From Planctomycetota bacterium (GTDB taxonomy: Bacteria > Planctomycetota > UBA1135 > UBA2386): a stretch of DNA of 54,736 nt. Positions 1 through 9,173 of this stretch are shown piece by piece (within the stretch, counting starts at the first letter, position 1; each line of letters opens with the position of its first letter). The position numbers and the translations under genes are program-made. The DNA lies in contig JAPYTD010000003.1 of the NCBI GenBank assembly GCA_029936315.1, positions 70,933 to 125,668 of the forward strand, written 5' to 3'. The notes below the pieces were generated by a model. It was not told the origin of the DNA. It saw only the letters and a program-made list of their open reading frames with translations, and made no database searches.

Positions 1-1072
1 CGTCCTTCTTCTTGTCGCCCTCGACAGCCTTCTTGTCCTTCTTGGCCTTGCCGTCCTTGTCGCCGTCCTTCTTCTTGTCGCCCTTCTTCAGGTCGCCCTC
101 GACAGCCTTCTTGTCCTTCTTGCCGGCAGCGACAACCGCCTTCTTGGCCCCCGGTTTTTCGGTCTTCGCGAGGTCTTGCAGCTCACCCTTGCGATCGACG
201 ATGTAGAGGTTGTTCTTCTTCGCGAGCACATACATGCCGAGGTTCGGCGAGAACGACGAACGATGGCCGCGGTTCTGCTGGGGCGGGCGGCGAGCGTCAG
301 TGGTCTCCGTCTTCTTTTCTTCGGTGACCTTGCCCTTTGCCTTGTCCTCCTTCTCTTTCTTCTTCTTGTCGTGCTCTTCGAGTGCCCGCCACCACTGATC
401 CATCAGGCGCTTCTTGCGCTGCTTGGTGGCTTCGGCTTTTTGCTTCTCGGTCAGTTTGGTCTTGGTCGTGCTGCCGCCGCGTTGGGAGCGACTGCGGTTG
501 CGACCTCGTGATCTGCCACCTGGGGTCGAGCTTTCGGTCGCATCACCCTTCTTCTTTTCCTTCTTCTCCAGCTTCTCGGTCGAACGGTGGTAGACGAAGC
601 TCTTGCCCTTCGCCGTGAAGGTCATCTCGTCGCCAGTCTTGTCGAACTTGAGGCTGCTCAGATCCAACGCTTCGGGGTCGATGGGCGTCTCACATTCGAC
701 GCTCAACATCGCCGCGAGGCGATCGTGGTCGAACAACACAACCTTGGTCTTCGCGACCGCATCGATCAGCCAGTAACGGCGTCCCTCACTCGTGCGGAAG
801 CGATACCAGAAGGTCTCGGACTCGCCGATCCAGCTCGGGCTCACCGTCGAGTCGTAGGTGAACTTGCGCAAGAAGGTCCTCGAGAACTTCTTCGCGAGGT
901 GGTAGTTCGCCTTGTTGGCGGGAATGGGCGCGGTGGTGCCTTGCGCGAAGGCCGTTGGAGTCAACAACAGCATGGATGCCGATAGCATCGAAAGCAGGGT
1001 CAGCCTGTTGATGGGCTTGCTCGGTTCGCGATGTTGATGATGGGGAGTTTCCGCAGAGTTCAAGCGCAACAT
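1..1072 (-). CDS. S9 family (DPP-IV-like) serine peptidase, N-terminal part, runs off left edge
   Basis: Partial gene: the C-terminus, with the expected alpha/beta-hydrolase catalytic domain, lies beyond base 1. About 357 codons are visible. A signal peptide follows a KPINR n-region and ends near TAFAQG. Next comes a stretch typical of the DPP-IV N-terminal propeller of S9 peptidases: SWIGESETFWYRF, then a VVLFDHDRLAAMLS segment, and later FSPNLGMYVLAKKNNLYIVD, which matches the usual propeller strand ending in NLYVVD. Between these lies a long Lys/Glu/Arg-rich low-complexity insert, and the visible end is a K/D/G-rich repeat (DKKKDGDKDGKAKK). Start chosen at ATG 1072; ATG 988 would cut into the signal peptide. 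Probable role is secreted or periplasmic peptide cleavage. Family is inferred from propeller motifs only, because the catalytic Ser-Asp-His are not in view. Confidence 0.72.
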   Translation of the reverse strand, partial: MLRLNSAETPHHQHREPSKPINRLTLLSMLSASMLLLTPTAFAQGTTAPIPANKANYHLAKKFSRTFLRKFTYDSTVSPSWIGESETFWYRFRTSEGRRYWLIDAVAKTKVVLFDHDRLAAMLSVECETPIDPEALDLSSLKFDKTGDEMTFTAKGKSFVYHRSTEKLEKKEKKKGDATESSTPGGRSRGRNRSRSQRGGSTTKTKLTEKQKAEATKQRKKRLMDQWWRALEEHDKKKKEKEDKAKGKVTEEKKTETTDARRPPQQNRGHRSSFSPNLGMYVLAKKNNLYIVDRKGELQDLAKTEKPGAKKAVVAAGKKDKKAVEGDLKKGDKKKDGDKDGKAKKDKKAVEGDKKKD

Positions 1073-1331
1073 GACATGCCAGTGGGGATGGCCCTCGGGG
1101 CGCGAGGGCAGAGTAAGTCGGACTTTGACGGGCTCCGCAGGCTAGGGCATGTTCAGCACTCTGTCAGGTCACATGGGGCTCCTGTAGTTGTCACCACTTT
1201 GTCTTCGCGTCCGCGACTTGCTGTCCGCCGAGAGGAAACGGTGCAAAGGCCATACGCTGCGCGAGGCTTGGCTCTCACGCCGTGCTTGCTAGAGTCGATT
1301 CTCCATCCCTCCGAGTAGTCCAAAGACCGCC

Positions 1332-3812
1332 GTGCCAACGCAACAATCCGTTTTGTCCATGACGCTCGCAGCGAGCGTCGCGCTGTTTTCCTGCCCCACT
1401 AGCCTTGCTTGCCAGGCTCCCGGGCAGCAAGCCAAGACCGACAAGCTAGTCGCGCGTTTGGAGCGGCTCGAGGCCGAGCTTCGGCAAAAGTCCGGGCCGG
1501 CAGATCCGACTCCGCCGTCCAACCCGGAGAAGCGGTTGCGTTGGTTCGGCCAGCACGAAAGCATGCGCGACGCGTCGCCACACAAAGAGATGCCGTGGCA
1601 CTTCCTCGGCCCGGACAATGTCAGTGGTCGCGTAACCGACGTCGCCGTGCCGGTGCCACGCGGCCGCACCTACACGATCTATGCTGCGACCGCGACCGGT
1701 GGTGTCTGGCGCACCGACAACGAAGGCACGACGTGGCAGCCGATTTTCGAACAGCAGCTCACGACGTCGATCGGCGATATCGCTTTGGATCCTCGCGATC
1801 CCGACACGCTGTGGGTCGGAACGGGCGAAGCCAACATCTTTCGCAGCTCGGCCGCTGGTTGCGGCGTCTACAAGACGAACGATGCTGGCAAGACGTGGAC
1901 GTACTGCGGTCTTGGCGCGACGAATACGATTGCGCGCGTTGTCGTCGATCCACGCGACTCCAACACGGTTTACGTAGCGGCTTCTGGCCACGAGTGGACC
2001 GACAATCCCGAGCGCGGCATCTACAAGACCACCGACGGTGGCAAGAATTGGCAGCGCGTGTTGTTCGTCAACGAGAGCACGGGCGCAATCGACTTGGTGA
2101 TCAATCCGGATAACCCGGACATCGTATATGCAGCCACCTGGCAGCGTATCCGCAAGCGCTGGAACGATCCGCGCGTCGAGCCAGGCTCCGACGGCAGCGG
2201 CATCTGGAAGAGTTCGGATGGCGGCGCCAACTGGAAGCAGATCAACAAGGGCCTGCCGGCAGCGCTGGATCGGGGCCGCATTGGGATCGACCTGTGTCTG
2301 GCCCAGCCATCGACGCTCTATGCGATGGTGGATTCCTACGAAGAGGCGGAAGGCGAACCACCGCGCGGCGAAGACTCCTACGGCCGCGAGCGGCTCAAAA
2401 CGATCGAAGGCGCGCAAATCTACCGTTCGGATGACGATGGTGAGACGTGGCGTAAGACCAGCAAAGCCGACCGCTACATGCGCGGCGCCTGCTCGACCTA
2501 CGGTTGGGTGTTTGGCCAGGTGCGCGCCGATCCCGTCGATCCGGACACGGTCTACATGATGGGCCTCGCTCTCAACGTTTCGAATGACAGCGGCGAGTCT
2601 TTCCGGCGCTTGCGCGGCATGCACGGCGACCACCACGCGTTGTGGATCGACCCAAACAACCCGAGCTACCTGATCAACGGCAACGATGGCGGCGCCGCGA
2701 TCTCCTACGACGGCGGCAAGAAGTGGCGCACGACGACCGAGACGTTGCCGGCGGTGCAGTTCTACAATGTCACCTACGACATGCAGACGCCGTTCCACAT
2801 CTACGGTTCGATCCAGGATCACGGCAGCCGTCGCGGCGAGGTGGTGATCGATCGCAATCGCAAGCGCATCGTCGGTCGTAATTGGCAAGGCACGTCAGGC
2901 GGCGAAGCGTCGACGCACGCGGTCGATCCGACGGACGACAACACGCTCTACTCCGAAGGCTTCTACGGCAGCATTTCACGCACCAACCAAGAGACGCGCA
3001 AGCGCACTGCGATCAAGCCGAAGAATCGAAAGGGCGAGCCGAAGCTGCGGGGCCAGTGGCTCGCACCGTTCATTATCTCGCCGCACAACCCGCGCATCAT
3101 CTACCACGGCATGAACCATTTGTTCCGGTCGATGGACCGTGGCGACAAGTGGCAGCGCATCAGCCCGGACCTGAGCTACGCCGACGCGGACAAGATCGGC
3201 GATATCCCGTACCAGACGATCTTCTCGATCGCCGAGTCCCCGCAGAAGTTTGGCTACCTCTACATCGGCACGGATGACGGCCGCGTGCACCGCACGTTTG
3301 ATGGTGGCGCCAATTGGCAGGACATCACCAAGGGACTCGCCCCGCACCGGTGGATTGCGCGCATCGAGGCTTCGCGCTTTGCCGAGGGCACCATCTACGT
3401 TGCGCAAAACGGCAAGCGCAACGATGACTTCGTGGCCTACCTGTGGCGTTCGACCGATCACGGCACGACCTGGCAGGACATTTCGGAAGGTATCCCCGGC
3501 GGCCCGATCAACGTCGTGCGTGAAGACCCGACCGACCCGGACATCCTCTACGTCGGCACCGATGTTGGCGTCTACGTCAGCACGGATGGCGCCGCGACGT
3601 GGAACGTTTTGGGGGGTGGCTTGCCGAGTACCTATGTGCACGACCTCGTGATCCACCCACGTGACGATGTCGCGATCATCGCGACCCATGGCCGCGGCAT
3701 GTATGCGTTGGATGTGCGGCCGTTGCGCAAGCAGCCGGAGGCGGAGGCGGAGGCGTCGGACGGAGCTGCTGATGCGCCGGCTGTTCGCGCTGAGCGGCGG
3801 CGCAGGCGATAG
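1332..3812 (+). CDS. Secreted BNR-repeat / sortilin-like beta-propeller protein
   Basis: 826 codons from GTG 1332; ATG 1359 gives 817 residues with the signal peptide intact (MTLAASVALFSC..SLAC). The body has many Asp-box (BNR) motifs of the S/T-x-D-x-G-x-x-W type: TDNEGTTW, TNDAGKTW, TTDGGKNW, SSDGGANW, SDDDGETW, SYDGGKKW, FDGGANW, STDHGTTW, STDGAATW. These mark a propeller of the VPS10/sortilin-like or glycosyl hydrolase BNR-repeat type. Such proteins are exported; substrates are mostly unknown and no hydrolase active site can be assigned. The C-terminal tail is short, Glu/Ala- then Arg-rich. It is divergent from the S9 peptidase gene, with 259 bp between. Function beyond a secreted propeller is not claimed. 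Confidence 0.85.
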   Translation: MPTQQSVLSMTLAASVALFSCPTSLACQAPGQQAKTDKLVARLERLEAELRQKSGPADPTPPSNPEKRLRWFGQHESMRDASPHKEMPWHFLGPDNVSGRVTDVAVPVPRGRTYTIYAATATGGVWRTDNEGTTWQPIFEQQLTTSIGDIALDPRDPDTLWVGTGEANIFRSSAAGCGVYKTNDAGKTWTYCGLGATNTIARVVVDPRDSNTVYVAASGHEWTDNPERGIYKTTDGGKNWQRVLFVNESTGAIDLVINPDNPDIVYAATWQRIRKRWNDPRVEPGSDGSGIWKSSDGGANWKQINKGLPAALDRGRIGIDLCLAQPSTLYAMVDSYEEAEGEPPRGEDSYGRERLKTIEGAQIYRSDDDGETWRKTSKADRYMRGACSTYGWVFGQVRADPVDPDTVYMMGLALNVSNDSGESFRRLRGMHGDHHALWIDPNNPSYLINGNDGGAAISYDGGKKWRTTTETLPAVQFYNVTYDMQTPFHIYGSIQDHGSRRGEVVIDRNRKRIVGRNWQGTSGGEASTHAVDPTDDNTLYSEGFYGSISRTNQETRKRTAIKPKNRKGEPKLRGQWLAPFIISPHNPRIIYHGMNHLFRSMDRGDKWQRISPDLSYADADKIGDIPYQTIFSIAESPQKFGYLYIGTDDGRVHRTFDGGANWQDITKGLAPHRWIARIEASRFAEGTIYVAQNGKRNDDFVAYLWRSTDHGTTWQDISEGIPGGPINVVREDPTDPDILYVGTDVGVYVSTDGAATWNVLGGGLPSTYVHDLVIHPRDDVAIIATHGRGMYALDVRPLRKQPEAEAEASDGAADAPAVRAERRRRR

Positions 3813-3893
3813 GCCTCGATGGAGCGGCAGGCACGGCGTGACCGCAACCGGTGCATTGTCGGCATGCTGTTGACGCGGCTTGTCGCCGCCTAG

Positions 3894-4919
3894 CTACCCG
3901 CCCCGCGTGTGCATCTCGAGATGCGGGTTGGCGCGCAAGTTGGCCAGCTCGGCCAACGGCGCGCGGTCCTTCATGCCGGCGCGCACCTCGGCGCCGCGGT
4001 CGCGCCGAGCAGCCCACACCTCGATGAGTTTCTCATGCAAGGCCTCGTCACTCGCGCCAGAGCGCACGAGTTGTTTGAGGTCGGTGCCCGTTTCGGCATA
4101 CAGGCACGTGAACCACATGCCGTCGGCGGTCAGACGGGCGCGATCACACGTGGCGCAGAACGGTTGCGTCACCGAACTGATGATGCCGAACGTTGTGCCG
4201 TCCTTGAGTTCGAAGCGATCGGCCGGGGCGGCGTCATGCCGCGGTAGTTCACGGATGGAACCGAACTTCGCCGACAAGATCTCGAGGATGCGGGCGCGGC
4301 TGACGACGCGGTCCATGCGCCAGCGTGTTGCGCCGCCGACGTCCATATACTCGATGAATCGGACCTCTGCGCCAACGGACTTGCCGTACCCGATCAGTTC
4401 GGCGAACTCGCCGTCGTTGACGCCGCGGATCGCGACCGCGTCGATCTTGGTGTTTTCGAAGCCGACTTCCCGGGCAGCGCGCAGGCCTTCGTGCACGCGT
4501 TCGAGATCGTCGCGCCGCGCCAACATCTGGAACGTCTCGGGGTCGAGCGTGTCGAGGCTGACGGTGACCCGATGCAGGCCGGCGTCCTTGAGTTCTTGCG
4601 CGTGCTTCTCCAGCAGCACGGCGTTGGTCGTCATCGCGATGTCGCGCAGCTCGGCACGTTCGGCGAGCGCCTGGATCAAGACCGACAGCTGCCTGCGCAG
4701 CAGTGGTTCGCCACCGGTGATGCGGACCCTGTCGACGCCGACCTTGGTGAACTGGTCGACGATGCGTGCGATCTCCTCGAACGACAGCAAGTCGTCCTTC
4801 GGCAGCCAGCGATACTCTGCCTCCGGCATGCAATACTGGCAGCGCAGGTTGCATCGGTCGGTCACCGATAGCCGCAAGTTGCGGATCGGTCTGCCTAGGC
4901 GGTCGGAGAGCTTGGACAT
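3894..4919 (-). CDS. moaA: GTP 3',8-cyclase MoaA (molybdenum cofactor biosynthesis)
   Basis: 341 residues, normal for MoaA. A radical-SAM enzyme that converts GTP to the 3',8-cyclo intermediate of molybdopterin synthesis. The N-terminal CX3CX2C cluster is CNLRCQYC, the SAM-binding GGEP follows (ITGGEPLLRR), and the C-terminal second 4Fe-4S cluster is CX2CX13C (CATCDRARLTADGMWFTC). The protein ends in GG (HTRGG), matching the conserved C-terminal Gly-Gly needed by MoaA. The open frame extends upstream to 5228, but ATG 4919 (MSKLSDRLGRPIRNLRLSVTDRC) gives the family start. It lies 86 bp downstream of the FHA-vWA gene on the same strand. No other moa gene is in the window; an XdhC-family gene at 45.8 kb is the only other molybdoenzyme-related locus. 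Confidence 0.95.
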   Translation of the reverse strand: MSKLSDRLGRPIRNLRLSVTDRCNLRCQYCMPEAEYRWLPKDDLLSFEEIARIVDQFTKVGVDRVRITGGEPLLRRQLSVLIQALAERAELRDIAMTTNAVLLEKHAQELKDAGLHRVTVSLDTLDPETFQMLARRDDLERVHEGLRAAREVGFENTKIDAVAIRGVNDGEFAELIGYGKSVGAEVRFIEYMDVGGATRWRMDRVVSRARILEILSAKFGSIRELPRHDAAPADRFELKDGTTFGIISSVTQPFCATCDRARLTADGMWFTCLYAETGTDLKQLVRSGASDEALHEKLIEVWAARRDRGAEVRAGMKDRAPLAELANLRANPHLEMHTRGG

Positions 4920-5005
4920 TGCTGGTCGGGTGACGATAGCGCCTGCGAGTGCGCTTGAAAGGCTGGTTCTGGCCACTGGATCCGAACGTGCTACTCCGGC
5001 AAGCG

Positions 5006-6766
5006 CTATTCTGGCAGCAACTTCGCCAACGAGCGTAGGCGGGCGACGTAGTGCTGCGACGGCGGGTCGTTGGAACCCGGATCGATTGGTGGCACCGCGA
5101 GTTTGAAGATGCGTTGCAGCGCGGCCGCGCAGGCGTGACGCGTATGCGATGGCGTGCGGGCATCTCCGAGCAGGTCGAGCAGCGTATTGGCAACGTGCTG
5201 GCGCGGGCGCCTGACGAGCGCGTTCCACAGCACGGTCGGCACGGGCCGCTGCCTCAGAGCGTTGATCAAGTCGGTGCCGCCTTTGCGCACGAGGTACAGC
5301 GACGCGACATCGACGTGAGTGCGTTCTTTGCTGACCGACTCGATGACCTGCTGCAAGTCTTGGTCGTATTGGCTGCCGAACGCGAGCGTCAGCACGCGCT
5401 GCAGCACCCGGTCGCGGTTTGCAATCGGTTCGCAGGCACCTCGGCCGGCCTTTGCGATCTTGGTGAACTGTCGCCTGGTATCGTCGCCGGCGCGCTCGGG
5501 GCTCGTGATCAATGTGTGCACGAACGAGCGGCGGTTCTTCGCGAACTTGCGCACCTCGTGCAGGATCTTCTCCATGTCACGTTGGTGCGCCGGTGCATCA
5601 CCTGCCAATACGATGACGCGGCGGGCGGCGGGCCGCCAGCGCTGGGCAAAGGCGGCGTTCAAGCCAGCGCGTACGTCTTCGGCGCGGTCGCCACCACCCT
5701 CGGCAACGACGAACTGCACGAAGTTGCTGGCGCGCCAGTAGTCGAGATCGAGCGGCACTTGTCGCACCAGGTACTCTTCGCGGCGACTGTGGTCGCGATA
5801 GGTGACGAGGCCTATTCGCGCGTCGGGCACTAATGTGCGCAACACGTCGAGCATTTGCACGATCGTCTCCTTTGTGTCCATGATCGTGCGCGTCATCGAG
5901 CCGGTGCTGTCGAACACGAACACAATCTCGAGTCCACTTTCCTGCAGCGCTTCGACTTCTTGCCTGAAGCTTCCAGAGCCGGTGCCGCCTTCATCCTTGA
6001 CCGTGTTCCTGCCGTTGCCAGCCGTGCTCGTGAGATGTCGTTCGGCGAGCACCGGGTTCTCGGCAATGTCGGTCGGCAGCGGTTCGGGCCCGTCGACAAT
6101 CGGCACGGGCATCTCGTCGACCTTCGGCTCGTCGTCTTCGATCACATGATCGTCTTCGGGTTCACTGATGACTTGCGGAATGGCTGGCGGTCCATTCCCG
6201 ATCGGCGCCCCGGCCTGCATGTCGAAGTTGAGCGTTGCGATGCTGTCGCCGCCGATCTGCGGTGTGGGGGTGAACGACCAGAGCAGCAACAACAGCAGCG
6301 TGTGCAGGGCCAGCGAAATCATCACCCACGGCGCGCGCCGCATCTCGGCGGCCATCATCTGCGAGAACGTGGGGTCCTCGTGCCGGCGCAGTGCCGCTGC
6401 GGCTGACCGGATCTTGTGGATGCGGCGGGCCACTGCGGCCTTGCGCATCTCGGGGATCGGGACCAGGGTGGCCGAGCCGTCGTCGACCACGGCGACCAAA
6501 AATTCGTCCGAGACGGCGATCCGGTCGCCAGCCTGCAGAGTCGCGGTTGGCACCCGTTCTTCGTTGTGGAGAATCCCGGCGGCGCTGCTCAGATCGGTGA
6601 TCGTGACCGCCTCTCTGGTGACCGAAATGCGCACGTGCACCGGCTCCGCGTCGCGAATCTGGAGATCGCAATCGTCGGCGCTACCGATGAGATAGTCCCG
6701 ACCCGGTTCGAGTGCGTGGCTCAAATCACCGAGTCGCAGAGCCAGTAGAGGGGAGCCTGGGTCCAC
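5006..6766 (-). CDS. FHA domain - transmembrane - von Willebrand factor A domain protein
   Basis: 586 residues from GTG 6766; a TTG at 6844 would add 26 residues before the FHA domain. Domains in order: an FHA-like fold (about residues 1-90, with GRDYLIGSADDCDLQI and a GDRIAVSDEFLV strand), one transmembrane helix (PWVMISLALHTLLLLLLW), a Pro/Glu/Asp-rich linker, a vWA domain beginning EIVFVFDSTGSM with a DxTxS-type MIDAS, and a helical C-terminus. FHA domains bind phosphothreonine and vWA domains bind partners through a metal. The likely topology is FHA in the cytoplasm and vWA outside, inferred from one helix. It reads away from rsmD, and moaA follows 86 bp downstream. The exact role is unknown. 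Confidence 0.85.
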   Translation of the reverse strand: MDPGSPLLALRLGDLSHALEPGRDYLIGSADDCDLQIRDAEPVHVRISVTREAVTITDLSSAAGILHNEERVPTATLQAGDRIAVSDEFLVAVVDDGSATLVPIPEMRKAAVARRIHKIRSAAAALRRHEDPTFSQMMAAEMRRAPWVMISLALHTLLLLLLWSFTPTPQIGGDSIATLNFDMQAGAPIGNGPPAIPQVISEPEDDHVIEDDEPKVDEMPVPIVDGPEPLPTDIAENPVLAERHLTSTAGNGRNTVKDEGGTGSGSFRQEVEALQESGLEIVFVFDSTGSMTRTIMDTKETIVQMLDVLRTLVPDARIGLVTYRDHSRREEYLVRQVPLDLDYWRASNFVQFVVAEGGGDRAEDVRAGLNAAFAQRWRPAARRVIVLAGDAPAHQRDMEKILHEVRKFAKNRRSFVHTLITSPERAGDDTRRQFTKIAKAGRGACEPIANRDRVLQRVLTLAFGSQYDQDLQQVIESVSKERTHVDVASLYLVRKGGTDLINALRQRPVPTVLWNALVRRPRQHVANTLLDLLGDARTPSHTRHACAAALQRIFKLAVPPIDPGSNDPPSQHYVARLRSLAKLLPE

Positions 6767-6846
6767 AGTGTTTGTTTTATCGTCTTCCGAGGGCGTGTGT
6801 CGTAGTTGCGTCGAGGCGATCTGCCTGCCACCATCTTGGCGCAAAC

Positions 6847-7602
6847 ATGAGCCTGCGTATCATTGGTGGTGAATTTGGTGGCCGTATCCTGAAGACGGTG
6901 CGAGGCCAAGGGACTCGTCCCCTGCTAGGGCAAGTACGGGAGGCACTCTTCAACATCCTGGGAGACCAGATTGAGGGCGCTTTCGTATGGGACCTTTTTG
7001 CAGGAACTGGCTCTTCTGGCATGGAATCGTTGTCGCGCGGTGCCGGGCGGGTCTTGTTCGTCGAGAAGAACGGCAAGGCGATCGATATCCTACGGAACAA
7101 CTTGCAGTCGCTCGGTGACGATGCGTTCGACCGGGGTGTAGTCGTCAGGGCCGACGCTTGGGACCCACCGATTATTAACCGGCCGCTTTTGGGCGGGTCC
7201 CGTGGCGAGGAGGGGGTTGACGAATCGACGGTCGAGCACGCTCCTGAGAACGGGGTGACTGAGATCGAGGACCCCAACACGGATGCCACGGAAGATGGGT
7301 CTGCCGAGGTCGAGGTGCCGCCCGACATCATCTTCCTCGATCCACCCTACTCGATGGTCGCCGAGGATCCGGTCAAGTCGATGGCGCGCGCCCGACGGTT
7401 GTTGGATCGCACGGCGCCGAATGGTTGCGTTTTGTTCCACTTCGAAAGTGGTGTGCTCGACGAAGATGACTTCGACACGGATCTCGACGTCGACCTGCGC
7501 GAGTGGGGCACCAGCGTCATCGCGATGCTGTGGCGGAAAGGCGAAGCACCGGAGTCAGTTTACAAGCGCCGCGCCAAAGAACGCGCGCGCGGTGGCGAGT
7601 AG
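6847..7602 (+). CDS. rsmD: 16S rRNA (guanine966-N2)-methyltransferase RsmD
   Basis: 251 residues. N-terminus RIIGGEFGGRILK and VREALFNIL are RsmD signatures; the SAM site is WDLFAGTGSSGMESLSRGA and the catalytic motif is DPPY (residues 165-168). It methylates G966 of 16S rRNA in the small subunit. Unusual: about 50 residues of acidic low-complexity sequence (residues 107-158) are inserted before DPPY, making it longer than the usual 180-200 residues. The common RPTTDRVRE motif reads RPLLGQVRE here. Start ATG 6847 directly precedes the conserved region; the divergent FHA-vWA gene begins about 80 bp away. Confidence 0.9.
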   Translation: MSLRIIGGEFGGRILKTVRGQGTRPLLGQVREALFNILGDQIEGAFVWDLFAGTGSSGMESLSRGAGRVLFVEKNGKAIDILRNNLQSLGDDAFDRGVVVRADAWDPPIINRPLLGGSRGEEGVDESTVEHAPENGVTEIEDPNTDATEDGSAEVEVPPDIIFLDPPYSMVAEDPVKSMARARRLLDRTAPNGCVLFHFESGVLDEDDFDTDLDVDLREWGTSVIAMLWRKGEAPESVYKRRAKERARGGE

Positions 7603-7623
7603 CGATGTTCTTGGCCGACGACT

Positions 7624-8724
7624 CTATTGGCCGACGACAACCCGCAGCGCGTTGCTGAGACCCTGATACGGCGGATTCGTTCCGGGCAGCAGTTCAATCA
7701 CGAGAGCTTGCGCGTGCAGCTCCGTGCCCATGACCTGCGATGAGTAGTTGGTCAGCGGCAACGGCACCGTGGTGCTAAACAGCGAGGCCGGCACGATCCA
7801 CGTCAGCACGATCTGCTGCGTGTCGATCGACTCCTGACATCCCATGCCGGCGTACTGCGGCAAGATCGATGGCACGCCAACTGGTGCGGCGCCCGCGCTG
7901 AACACGAAGATCACATACTCGCCGAAGATGCCGGTGGTGTTGTCGACAACGAAGCCAAACTGGCTGTTGCCGAGCAACGGCAGCGATGTCGCGCTCAGCC
8001 CTGGCAACCCGAGCAGGTGATGACCTGGCAACGTGCAAGCCGTGCCATACGCCTGCACGACGGCACCGGTGATGTTGGGCATCAGTGGCGTTGGCGTGAA
8101 GTCGGCAAACCAACTCTCATCGGGATGTGTGGTCGTGCCGATTGTATCTGGGTCGCGGGCAATGCTGCCAGTTACGGGGATGCTCGGCGTGTAGCGGCCG
8201 ATTTCCCATAAGCCTGCGCTGATGGCGAGGTTCTCGCGCTGGAAGCCCGATGTGCCCCAGCTGACCCAGTCCCGCATGAACGTCGGCGAGATCACCTGCG
8301 CGTTGTTCTGCGTGGCAATCAGCGCCGCGGCCCCTTCATTGCCGCTCAGGGCTTCGCTACCGAGTCCAAACAAGAAGCCGTACGGCGACGTGCCGGTGTA
8401 GAGATTGCCTGGCGCAGGCGTTGCTGGGGCCGTTTGGTGCCAATGAACGCGTAGAAAGGCGTTTGGCGCCAGGGTCGTGCCAAGCGGAAAGCCCCACCAA
8501 TAGTTGTTGGGCAGCCCCGCGGTCGTAGTCGCGCAGTGCAGCGTCCACGTGCCGATATTCACCGTGCTGGTGCCGCGGTTGTGCACTTCGATCCAAGTCT
8601 CGGTGGCATCGGCGCGCACCTCGCTCAGGATTACGTCCTGAGCCTGACTGCGCACGGCTGCCGAGCCTAAGAGGGCGGCGAGCAGCATGGTGGTGAGACG
8701 ATTTGTAGCTGTTGCGATAATCAT
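7624..8724 (-). CDS. Secreted lamin-tail domain protein with lineage-type C-terminal module
   Basis: 366 residues from ATG 8724. Signal peptide (TTMLLAALLGSAAVRSQAQ) followed at once by a lamin-tail (LTD) domain: VILSEVRADATETWIEVHNRGTSTVNIGTWTL, the usual opening of bacterial LTDs on secreted proteins. The second half is a beta-rich module beginning near YGTACTLPGHHLLGLPGLSATSLPLLG and ending in SNALRVVVGQ, similar in layout to the C-termini of two other secreted proteins here. No catalytic motif is seen. It is convergent with rsmD, with only 21 bp between the stops. Probably surface-attached or released; substrate or partner unknown. Confidence 0.78.
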   Translation of the reverse strand: MIIATATNRLTTMLLAALLGSAAVRSQAQDVILSEVRADATETWIEVHNRGTSTVNIGTWTLHCATTTAGLPNNYWWGFPLGTTLAPNAFLRVHWHQTAPATPAPGNLYTGTSPYGFLFGLGSEALSGNEGAAALIATQNNAQVISPTFMRDWVSWGTSGFQRENLAISAGLWEIGRYTPSIPVTGSIARDPDTIGTTTHPDESWFADFTPTPLMPNITGAVVQAYGTACTLPGHHLLGLPGLSATSLPLLGNSQFGFVVDNTTGIFGEYVIFVFSAGAAPVGVPSILPQYAGMGCQESIDTQQIVLTWIVPASLFSTTVPLPLTNYSSQVMGTELHAQALVIELLPGTNPPYQGLSNALRVVVGQ

Positions 8725-8937
8725 CAAGGTTCAATCTGGGTGTCGATTCTCACATCAGTTCGTCGTCGGACCGTTGTGTTCTTGAGCAGTCCGCTATGTC
8801 GTCGATGACGTCGGCGATTGCCGGCAGCTGCGCGTGCAGGTCCCTGGTGATCCCCTTTGGGAATGCTGGCAATGAGGCGTCAAGGCCGTGGGTAGATGGG
8901 GCCGATAGCCATCAATGCGCAGGCAACTGCGCACCAC

Positions 8938-9132
8938 ATGCACCCGGGTTCCTACAACTTGACGACGTCAAATCCTGACATTGATCGCATTGTCCAAGAA
9001 CTATTGGACGGTGATCTCAGCAAGGCGCAGCGCATCAAGCGTCTGCGCGAGCTTGCTGCATCAGGCGACGACGTTCCCGAAGAGTTGATGGACCAGGCAC
9101 TGCGCAAACTGATGGAGCGGATCACCGAGTGA
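8938..9132 (+). CDS. Small helical protein of unknown function
   Basis: 64 residues from ATG 8938; an upstream ATG at 8896 would give 78. Acidic and predicted mostly helical (IDRIVQELLDGDLSKAQRIKRLRELAASG), with no Cys, signal peptide or membrane segment. The next open frame can begin at GTG 9129, overlapping this stop, so the two genes are probably co-transcribed. I do not recognise a family. Being helical, charged and coupled to a secreted-protein gene, it could be a small regulator or adaptor, but that is only a guess. The 213 bp upstream contain no other gene or clear structure. Confidence 0.55.
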   Translation: MHPGSYNLTTSNPDIDRIVQELLDGDLSKAQRIKRLRELAASGDDVPEELMDQALRKLMERITE

Positions 9133-9173
9133 CCGCGGCCCCTAATCGATCCAAAGACCAAAACAGAATCGCC

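Noticed and set aside
1446..2888. Long minus-strand open frame of 480 codons opposite the BNR-repeat gene
   Set aside because: It lies antisense to a clear BNR propeller gene with an unbroken set of Asp-box motifs; high GC gives long antisense frames.
3880..5106. 408-codon plus-strand frame opposite moaA
   Set aside because: Antisense to moaA, whose both iron-sulfur motifs and Gly-Gly end are intact.
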